Source of the DNA: Phoronis australis
Taxonomy: Eukaryota > Phoronida > Phoronidae
Reading direction: 5' to 3'
Assembly: GCA_002633005.1 (NCBI GenBank)
Contig: NMRA01000047.1
Span: 769,326-833,325, forward strand
DNA length: 64,000 nucleotides
Under the pieces are notes generated by a model, which searched no databases, was not told the DNA's origin, and saw only the letters and a program-made list of their open reading frames with translations. Positions 60,001 to 64,000 of this stretch are shown here, in pieces. A program made the position numbers and the translations under genes. How positions within the stretch are numbered: position 1 is the stretch's first letter; the number at the start of each line of letters is the position of its first letter.

Positions 60001-61255
60001 AAGTCGAAATTGTTCTTCTAAAATCTGACAAGATTGGTGAAATACGTGCCACCAGAGTGTGTGATTGTCTGTGTTTTATGTCCGTTGGTTGGCGGGAGGT
60101 ATGAGTAAGATAATGAATGTACACATGCACAACATTTATAAAGAGATTTTGGAGAGGCACTGCGAATGGGGCACGTTTTGATCATATGGCCTTTTGGATT
60201 GTTTTATTTTTTGGTCAGACGAAATTTACGGCAGTTTGGCAACCTCAGATTTCATTTCGTGACCTTAGATTTCATTTGGTGACCTAGGATTTTTTCCAGG
60301 TAGTTTAAATGCGTTATTCACAGGTGTTTCTGTACTGTTTACTCTTTTCATGCATCTCATTTTGAAAACTTTCGGACTGTTTTAAAACTACGGACAATTC
60401 TCATAGCTTTCCATCAAATAACGATGACAAAGCATACAAAAATTTTCGTTTTCTCAGCGTTTTTGCAAACACAATGCAACATGTTTTAAAGCCACAGAAG
60501 ACTGGAGGTGTACATTATACTGACATGCAGCATTAAATGATCAGTTCAACCCGATGAGCATTGATAAGTTGTTTTTGGCTGCTCTTACATTACATGAGAG
60601 GGGTGTCTCATCATCTGTTCATTAGTGCCTCGAATCCAACCGCTTTTGCAGATCTTCCATTTAAAAACATTCCAACATTTGAAATAGACGCATACTGGTA
60701 TAAAAGTGCTGTCAGTCTTACCTTCCTGAGACAAGTCATTATTTCTGACTACTGAACTTGATATCTTGGAATCCATAGCTTGCCATTTTTTGCTCCGGAA
60801 ACAGTGGCTGATGGGTCATTTGGAAAAAGACTGATTTCTCACTTAAACATAGTTGCAGTGTGGAATTTTGTCATTATGAGTTGGAACTTCATGGCTTTTT
60901 TGATTTTTCGTAAATATTACGGAATTTTGTTAAATTGTTTTAATTAAGATTGCGATTGTAACCATCATTATTTTCTATTTCAGAGAAAAAGAAGCCAGGC
61001 TTCAGCAATTCCTTGTTTCGCCGTCTGCTTGACAAGAAAGACAAAAAGACCAAAGCTGAGTTGCAGCTAACGGCAACGGGCTACCGATTCATCAATGCTA
61101 AACAGCCTCCAACACAACTGACCAAAGTTGACTCGCTGCGGACAAAGAATGCCGTGTACTGCGCCTTGGTTTTAGAAGAATTTGTGAAAGAACTGGCTGC
61201 CATATCTCAAGAACATGCCGTGCTATGTCCCGACGAAGGATACCATAGTAACTAA
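44339..61255 (+). CDS. FHIP1A: FHIP1 (FAM160A) FTS-Hook-interacting protein, whole gene span (11 coding exons, 1069 aa)
   Basis: Subunit of the FTS-Hook-FHIP complex, which links cytoplasmic dynein to Rab5-type early endosomes in vertebrates and fungi (family knowledge). Joined exons: 44339-45082, 45590-45748, 47674-47760, 48261-48428, 49993-50072, 52635-52817, 55473-55568, 56119-57158, 58304-58482, 58895-59096, 60984-61255; 3210 nt including TAA, phases consistent. The N-terminal helical core (residues 1-473) carries FHIP signatures (DPEACL.VF..HW, FSLLIPYVHREENIGQQARD, FCPVLATGLSGRYSTLP, LEFCNAVIQ). A long low-complexity middle (474-853) follows, then a conserved C-terminal domain (854-1069) with YPQPLLRSFLLN and KNAVYCAL...ELAAISQEHAV. 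Length is close to human FHIP1A (about 1040). It could equally be the ancestor of FHIP1A and FHIP1B; wording of the core looks nearer FHIP1A. Confidence 0.95.
45083..45589. other. FHIP1 intron 1
   Basis: A 507-bp intron. A minus-strand open stretch around 45140-45290 (reading TRMLAPLFWRCMDEEAQAVA) has a coding-like look and higher GC, but I do not recognise it. Confidence 0.5.
45590..45748 (+). CDS. FHIP1A: FHIP1 exon 2 (aa 249-301)
   Basis: A 159-nt, phase 0-0 exon: VLATGLSGRYSTLPAKLKIP, SDDWYRLEKEDWTAIPELS, MFLNALEFCNAVIQ. It matches VLATGLSGLYSSLP and LEFCNAVIQVA of vertebrate FHIP1. The acceptor is TTGCAG|GTGCTA and the donor is CAG|GTAGGT. Confidence 0.96.
46905..47490 (+). pseudogene. 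Possible tRNA-derived (SINE/pseudo-tRNA) sequence split by a transposon
   Basis: Before the insertion: GGATTTGGCTCAGGGGCAAA then GCATTCACCTGCTAATTG, which resembles a tRNA D-arm (A box) and anticodon arm. After it: TAGATTTGATTCCGCGC, like a B box (GRTTYGAWTCC). The T-stem does not pair properly, so it is not a working tRNA. Confidence 0.35.
46937..47454 (+). mobile_element. CAGGGCTTGGAAT-ended element, copy 3 (518 bp)
   Basis: Starts CAGGGCTTGGAATTTTCCGC and ends TTGGTCATTCCAAGCCCTG. Perfect 6-bp duplication TAATTG (46931-46936, 47455-47460). GC-rich subterminal TTCCGCGGAAACGCGGATTT differs from the A-rich interior of copies 1 and 2, but the right 30 bp match copy 1's left end inverted. Confidence 0.92.
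47674..47760 (+). CDS. FHIP1A: FHIP1 exon 3 (aa 302-330)
   Basis: An 87-nt, phase 0-0 exon: IADPVVSGQLIKYIYTGFLI then PVMGPALHQ. It corresponds to QLVNYIYNGFLVPVLAPALHK. The acceptor is TTTCCAG|ATAG and the donor is CAG|GTAGGA. Confidence 0.95.
47761..48260. other. FHIP1 intron 3
   Basis: A 500-bp intron; nothing recognised. Confidence 0.7.
48261..48428 (+). CDS. FHIP1A: FHIP1 exon 4 (aa 331-386)
   Basis: A 168-nt, phase 0-0 exon: NSMEEVIAATAYLNLFVRQI, TEPSLLRAFLKFILTGQHDE, INILDSLITRINSNSR. It matches VEEMIASTAYLELFLRSISEP...ILDTL..RI.SNSR. The donor is AGG|GTACTG, weaker than the others. Confidence 0.95.
48749..49386 (+). mobile_element. CAGGGCTTGGAAT-ended element, copy 4 (contains N gap)
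   Basis: Almost identical to copy 3 outside the 222-N gap (49021-49242). Perfect 6-bp duplication CTACAT (48743-48748, 49387-49392). The high similarity suggests recent insertion compared with copies 1 and 2. Confidence 0.92.
49021..49242. other. Assembly gap (222 N)
   Basis: Lies within copy 4; the equivalent interior of copy 3 is known, so the true content is probably similar. Confidence 1.
49993..50072 (+). CDS. FHIP1A: FHIP1 exon 5 (aa 387-412)
   Basis: An 80-nt exon: LCMVSLSLFHTLVDMNCEDV then MYQIVF plus AA of a Lys codon. It matches LCVVSLALFRTLIGLHCEDVMLQLVL. The acceptor is GTTGCAG|CTCTGC and the donor is TTCAA|GTAGGT. Confidence 0.94.
50770..50985 (+). repeat. 19-bp tandem repeat
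   Basis: About 11 copies of GGGCACGCAGGTCTCAACC and variants with HACACAGG or GCACAGG. Overlapping ORFs in two frames are by-products. Confidence 0.92.
51049..51112 (+). repeat. Strong hairpin
   Basis: The core is a perfect 14-bp stem AAGGCCAGTAACTT / AAGTTACTGGCCTT with a 4-nt CCAA loop (51074-51105). An outer GGCCCAAGGCCAGT (from 51049) can pair alternatively with the right arm. Related phrases recur at 51473-51520 in opposite sense, hinting at a ~475-bp inverted-repeat element. Confidence 0.7.
51606..51788 (+). repeat. 17-bp tandem repeat
   Basis: About 11 copies of GAAAGTACATATTTTCT with single-base changes and one 18-bp unit. The minus-strand ORFs reading FRKYVLSENMYFQKI are repeat artefacts. 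Confidence 0.92.
51940..52612 (-). mobile_element. GGTTATGTAGGACC-family MITE, copy 3, interrupted
   Basis: The right end GGTCCTACATAACCTTAAAG (52592-52611) and the neighbouring stretch are the reverse complement of copy 1's left end (shared ATGATCGGATTCATGTAA). It resumes beyond the nested element near 52050 with TTTTAAAATGCTCC-type sequence on the minus strand. The outer left end is lost. The end lies about 23 bp from the exon 6 splice acceptor. Confidence 0.75.
52117..52511 (+). mobile_element. hAT-like MITE, 395 bp, nested
   Basis: Inverted ends CAGGCCTTTATCCAG and CTGCATAAAGGCCTG (one mismatch) with an 8-bp target duplication CCGGGTAC / CTGGGTAC (one difference). CAG-type tips and an 8-bp duplication are typical of hAT elements. 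Non-coding. It is inserted inside the MITE at 51940-52612. Confidence 0.88.
52635..52817 (+). CDS. FHIP1A: FHIP1 exon 6 (aa 413-473)
   Basis: A 183-nt exon that completes a Lys codon, then YLIPCTHVMVSQRRSVKDID, LYGKTAEKFLSLCPACCYTE. It matches YLIPCNHMMLSQ..AVK..D.Y...A.K.L.L.P.CC. The acceptor is CATTCTGTAG|GTACC and the donor is CCGAG|GTGAGT. Confidence 0.95.
52818..55472. other. FHIP1 intron 6
   Basis: A 2.66-kb intron without recognised repeats or exons until a (TG)8 tract directly before its acceptor. The 3' half is T-rich. Confidence 0.6.
55451..55472 (+). promoter_or_regulatory. TG-repeat 3' splice site of FHIP1 exon 7
   Basis: (TG)8 followed by TTTCAG. The usual long polypyrimidine tract is replaced by the TG run. 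UG repeats bind CELF and TDP-43-type proteins and cause partial skipping in the CFTR exon 9 case (established), so regulated splicing is plausible. Confidence 0.75.
55473..55568 (+). CDS. FHIP1A: FHIP1 exon 7 (aa 474-505), possible cassette
   Basis: A 96-nt exon, entered and left after two codon bases, so skipping keeps frame. It encodes SPVSPTSSPGKRTVLGRLFT then KHDESHTPRRS. SPGKR..LG..F resembles the SRLALFLRQQSLG stretch of FHIP1B only loosely. The donor is AGCAG|GTAAAA. Confidence 0.88.
55569..56118. other. FHIP1 intron 7
   Basis: A 550-bp T-rich intron; nothing recognised. Confidence 0.7.
56119..57158 (+). CDS. FHIP1A: FHIP1 exon 8: long low-complexity middle (aa 506-852)
   Basis: A 1040-nt exon. 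Early on, GGYVSSYKEYLDDARVKIRG then CASQCECWSALYNGED matches the family's YL.YL.EA...I.RC...CR.WSALYDGD block. The remainder is Ser/Asn/Thr-rich and probably disordered, with a poly-Asn run from five AAC codons (56816-56830) and seven Ala from GCT repeats (57038-57058). The end GTPNIG joins exon 9 PFLSVLL, equivalent to FTGPFISVVL. The donor is ATAG|GTATGT. Confidence 0.94.
57159..58303. other. FHIP1 intron 8 with a possible cryptic exon
   Basis: At 57492-57608 a stretch with splice-like edges stays open in two frames. Beyond it is a short CA-rich run (58214-58240). Nothing else recognised. Confidence 0.5.
58304..58482 (+). CDS. FHIP1A: FHIP1 exon 9 (aa 853-912)
   Basis: A 179-nt exon. It completes Gly, then PFLSVLLNKLESMVQNSLYI, NLLLTGLLTRLAYYPQPLLR, SFLLNHTLVFQPTVKSLIQ. 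This is the best-conserved C-terminal segment of FHIP1 proteins (YPQPLLRSFLLNTNMVFQPSV). The acceptor is CCGCAG|GTCCG and the donor is CAG|GTATGT. Confidence 0.97.
58483..58894. other. FHIP1 intron 9
   Basis: A 412-bp intron; includes GTGGTCCTACATACTACATG at 58670, a faint resemblance to the GGTTATGTAGGACC ends. Nothing else. Confidence 0.6.
58895..59096 (+). CDS. FHIP1A: FHIP1 exon 10 (aa 913-979)
   Basis: A 202-nt exon: ILGSVKQKVDAHALTVPNFD, QLLLKARQYLVWRENAYLAE, then a Ser/Arg/Pro stretch to VLEPVK. It matches VLGSVKNKIE....DFP.LL.KA..YL. The acceptor is TGCACAG|ATTC and the donor is AAGG|GTAAAG. Confidence 0.94.
59534..59700 (+). repeat. 17-bp tandem repeat
   Basis: About 9-10 copies of GCAGACTGGTGACTTAT, degrading at both ends. 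Confidence 0.93.
59763..60305 (+). mobile_element. Decayed ~550-bp element, copy B
   Basis: Plus-strand counterpart of 34688-35250. The equivalent reading frame reads FVKSVLLPPQQSAHFKHALK but is broken by a stop (LFF then TAA near 60020) and frameshifts. Edges are GGCGACCTGGGAAAAG and ATTTTTTCCAGGTAG. Confidence 0.75.
60984..61255 (+). CDS. FHIP1A: FHIP1 exon 11: C-terminus (aa 980-1069)
   Basis: A 272-nt exon ending in TAA. It reads EKKKPGFSNSLFRRLLDKKD, then a linker and LRTKNAVYCALVLEEFVKEL, AAISQEHAVLCPDEGYHSN. The KNAVYCA...EF.KELAAISQEHAV block is the conserved family C-terminus. The acceptor is CTATTTCAG|AGAAA. Confidence 0.97.
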
Positions 61256-61305
61256 TGGGGTTGACAAGGTGTCAGGCAGGAGACGTTATATGGTGAATGC
61301 TTGTA

Positions 61306-61311
61306 AATAAA
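61306..61311 (+). terminator. FHIP1 polyadenylation signal candidate
   Basis: AATAAA 51 nt after the stop codon. GT-rich sequence (GAGGAGTGT) follows closely. It would give a very short 3' UTR; longer forms are possible. Confidence 0.55.
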
Positions 61312-62283
61312 GAGGAGTGTACAAATACTAGCTTGTTTGAGGAAATTAGTTGCTAGTCTTCAGCTTGGATCCATGGAACTGGTCGCTGAATTTTTTTTCT
61401 TTATTACATATCCAGATTTTAGCTTTTTTCAGATCTTTGTAGAGGAGTAAATTTGTGATCTTTTGTTTTATCATTTTTCGGATGCTCAAAGCTTGTTGAA
61501 TTAAAGGCCTGATTTTACTGAACGGCTTTCTTCGGCAGAATGCAAAATTTTAGGCTATACCCTGAAGTCAATTAAAAACTGGAGTCCAAGACAATCTGCG
61601 TTTCGTATAGATAAGCTTTGAATGTTTACCTCGATATATGCTAAGAAAAATGGCACCAATTGTTTCCTGCTACTACTGCCAATGTGAATGTTGAATCCGG
61701 TCCTATGCAAACTCCAAAGGTCACCACGAAAAACTAAACACATTGAATTGTTGTTGGATGCTCATGGTTTTTCGGACTTCTGATGGCTTCTTATCGGATT
61801 GTCAATGATTACGCATCCCTCAGCGGAATGTGGTAGGTTACTGAACCGCCATCTGAACTGGCAATATGTGGAAGGTGCCTTTAGTAGATGAAATATTGAC
61901 ATGAGGTCTTGTAAACATGGACTAGCGCTCAGAGCTCCTTCGAAATTCCAAGCTGAAGTGGTTTCCAAATACCTTGGTGTAACTTTCAGAATGTACAGAT
62001 CTTTTCTGATGTTGAAATTGTTATCTTTATAGTGTAAAAATGACTTGAGACTAATGAATGTAAGCTGTTCACAGACTAAACTTTTATAATGAACTCAGAA
62101 TGTGGGTTTGTGTGCGTGTGCGCAATTACAGAACTGGTTTTTATTGCCAGTGTATTTTATAATCTTTATAATGATCAAATGACTTCTGTGGTGTTTTTAG
62201 CTCGTCATACATTTATGATTATTATTTTACGAAGTGGTCATGTGTGACTGTCACCTGTTTGATTGACACACTGCTTTGTGATT

Positions 62284-62508
62284 CTAGGAAAGGGGTTGTA
62301 TTTCAGCTTGTGTCTATGTCAGACAGTAATAGGAAAGGGGTTGTATTTCAGCTTGTGTCTATGTCAGACAGTAATAGGAAAGGGGTTGTATTTCAGCTTG
62401 TGTCTATGTCAGACAGTAATAGGAAAGGGGTTGTATTTCAGCTTGTGTTTATGTCAGACAGTAATAGGAAATGGGTTGTATTTCAGCTTGTGTCTGTCAG
62501 ACAGTAAG
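62284..62508 (+). repeat. 45-bp tandem repeat, 5 copies
   Basis: Near-identical units AGGAAAGGGGTTGTATTTCA + GCTTGTGTCTATGTCAGACA + GTAAT; the last is shortened. Two overlapping repeat ORFs (RKGVVFQLVSMSDSN) result from the period being divisible by three. Confidence 0.94.
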
Positions 62509-62560
62509 TGAGCCAGTAATTCAGTGTCAGTGGGTGTATGATTGGATTTTGAATGTGTAA

Positions 62561-62952
62561 GCGGAACTTGCATGCTAATTCCTTATCTCTGTGATTGCTT
62601 GCCCAAATCACTTAGAAGCACAACATGAAGCCACAATGTGAATATGAAGTAGGTTGAAAATTCCCAAATGTTTTTAAGAACATTAAGAACGAGTTTTGCT
62701 GCAAAAATGATCCACTGCAAGTATCGTGACATCGTGCTGGGTAATAACACTGTATGATGCGGGCTATGGGAGCCTGCGAGGTACGTTATTTGTGCAGAGG
62801 TCACCTATTTCCAGCATTTTTGTTTTCACGTTTACAAGTTGTCATTAAATACAACGGCACTTTGTTTATCGTAGATGATGTTCAAATAGCGTTGTTTTTT
62901 AGTTCCTGATATGCATTAGCATAGGTAGGAGCATGCAAGTACATCTTTAAGG
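62561..62952 (-). mobile_element. ~400-bp dispersed MITE-like element, copy C
   Basis: Inverted relative to copies A and B. Ends GCGGAACTTGCATGCTAATT and TAGGAGCATGCAAGTACATC show the terminal inverted repeat AACTTGCATGCT best; TTAA follows the right edge. Confidence 0.78.
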
Positions 62953-63915
62953 GAATAGCTAAAAGGTCAGTTGATTTATTTTGTGGATGATCCCAAGTAA
63001 CACAGTCATTAAAATGAAAAATACTGGAAAAGTGCCACTTACATTAAGTTAGTGTGTGACACATATACTGGCAATAGTTGGAAATAACGCTGTCTTCACT
63101 ATATTCGAGTTGAAGACAGCAGTATGTGAATACATATAGTCTGTAACCCGAGAGGTGATGGTAGGAGCATGCACTGGCTGCTTCTTAGTTTTGTCTTGCA
63201 TTTTGTATAAATTGGTTTTTGTTCGTGGATAACTAGCATTTTTTATTAGAAGCAATAAGTGTAAGTTTATGTTGTTTTAAGCAAAAGTTGGCGAGCGAGA
63301 GATTTCTATTAGATCTGTCATTTGTTTTAGCTCTTATTTTGAGCATGTTGTGCACTACAGTATTATTGTTCGCTTTATTTTGGTTACAGCCTTTTATGTT
63401 AAGGAGTCCATATATAAATATAGGCATATCTATGTTTTTGCATATTAATGACACTTGGCAATGCTTCGAAAGCAATAACTGGAAGCGTATGTATCAAGTG
63501 TTGGAATGATTGAGAAATTTAACATGTTTTAACACCAAACTGCTCATTTTTTTAAACGAGAGAATGTCGTTGTGGTTTGAGTGATTGCAAAATCAATTTC
63601 TAATCTTGGCATTGGCTTAACTAACACTTTCTGGTCATCATCAATCATCTGGTGTCTGCTGCAGTGCAGAACTGGTGTTGTTTTTAAAAGACTCGATGAC
63701 GGAATTGACGTGACAATCTGTATTCGTTCGATATTTGAGCTGCAGTTCAACTTTGTAGAGGCCTGTACGCACTTAGCGATTGGTTGGCAAAGTGTCCAGC
63801 AGTTGTTGTAACGCTTCTGTAGACACTTTGCGACTCGTGGCCTGGAGGTCAAAACAAAAATGGTGTAAAGAAAGCGAGCAAAGACTTCCGGGGTTTTTAC
63901 CACAAATTTTAATCA

Positions 63916-64000
63916 TAGGCGGATCCAGAGAGTGTCAAGGGGGTCCGGACTCCCTTTTTCCCTTGAGTTTAGTATCAAATCTAGAATTTTCAAAATGTTG
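63916..64000 (+). mobile_element. Start of a hAT-like repeat, cut by window edge
   Basis: TAGGCGGATCCAGAG then GGGGGTCCGGACTCCCTTTTT. From memory, ends of this GGCGGATCCAG...GGTCCGGACCCCC type are common hAT-derived repeats in many animals. The rest lies outside the window. Confidence 0.5.

Larger units (their letters stand above)
59097..60983. other. FHIP1 intron 10
   Basis: Contains a 17-bp tandem repeat (59534-59700) directly followed by copy B of the decayed element (59763-60305). No other features recognised. Confidence 0.7.
61256..64000. other. Flank downstream of FHIP1
   Basis: No gene recognised. Contains a 45-bp tandem repeat (62284-62508), copy C of the ~400-bp repeat (62561-62952) and the start of a hAT-like repeat at the window edge (63916-64000). 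Confidence 0.6.

Overview
The window is a piece of an intron-rich, AT-rich animal genome, probably from a marine invertebrate deuterostome or lophotrochozoan; I cannot name the species. Evidence for an animal: GT-AG introns with matching phases, two metazoan-type multi-exon genes, many short DNA transposons (MITEs), minisatellites, and two runs of N from a draft assembly (17040-17769 and 49021-49242). I see no bacterial features, CRISPR array or rRNA.

Two protein-coding genes account for essentially all supported coding sequence. On the minus strand, 41716 down to 5265, a 12-exon gene encodes a 702-residue SH3RF/POSH protein: an N-terminal C3HC4 RING finger followed by four SH3 domains, the last ending at the C-terminus. 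Its first intron is about 19.8 kb. On the plus strand, 44339 to 61255, an 11-exon gene encodes a 1069-residue FHIP1 (FAM160A) protein, the cargo-side subunit of the FTS-Hook-FHIP dynein adaptor complex. All exon junctions were chosen so that phases match and family motifs run on across the splice, and each start Met has an in-frame stop just upstream.

The genes are head to head with start codons 2.6 kb apart. A candidate 5' noncoding exon of FHIP1 (splice donor after 42583) would bring the two 5' ends to under 1 kb, so a shared promoter is plausible. One protein is a ubiquitin-ligase scaffold for Rac-JNK signalling and trafficking, and the other links dynein to early endosomes. Any joint function is inference.

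Everything else is intronic or flanking. It is dominated by repeats: (i) a CAGGGCTTGGAAT-ended family with 6-bp target duplications (4 copies); (ii) a ~400-bp TTAAAG-ended family (3 copies); (iii) a family ending in GGTTATGTAGGACC (3 copies, one split by a nested hAT-like element with 8-bp duplications and abutting an FHIP1 splice acceptor); (iv) a decayed ~550-bp element at 34.7 and 59.8 kb; (v) GGTTAACGCCC-ended TA-flanked elements, one inserted in a minisatellite; (vi) a foldback with ~180-200-bp arms at 28.2-28.7 kb; and (vii) several 17-45-bp tandem repeats, one carrying five CRE palindromes. I did not find a convincing new multi-gene system. The items most worth checking are the 6-bp-TSD transposon family, the giant foldback, the TG-repeat splice site of a frame-neutral FHIP1 exon, and the divergent gene pair.
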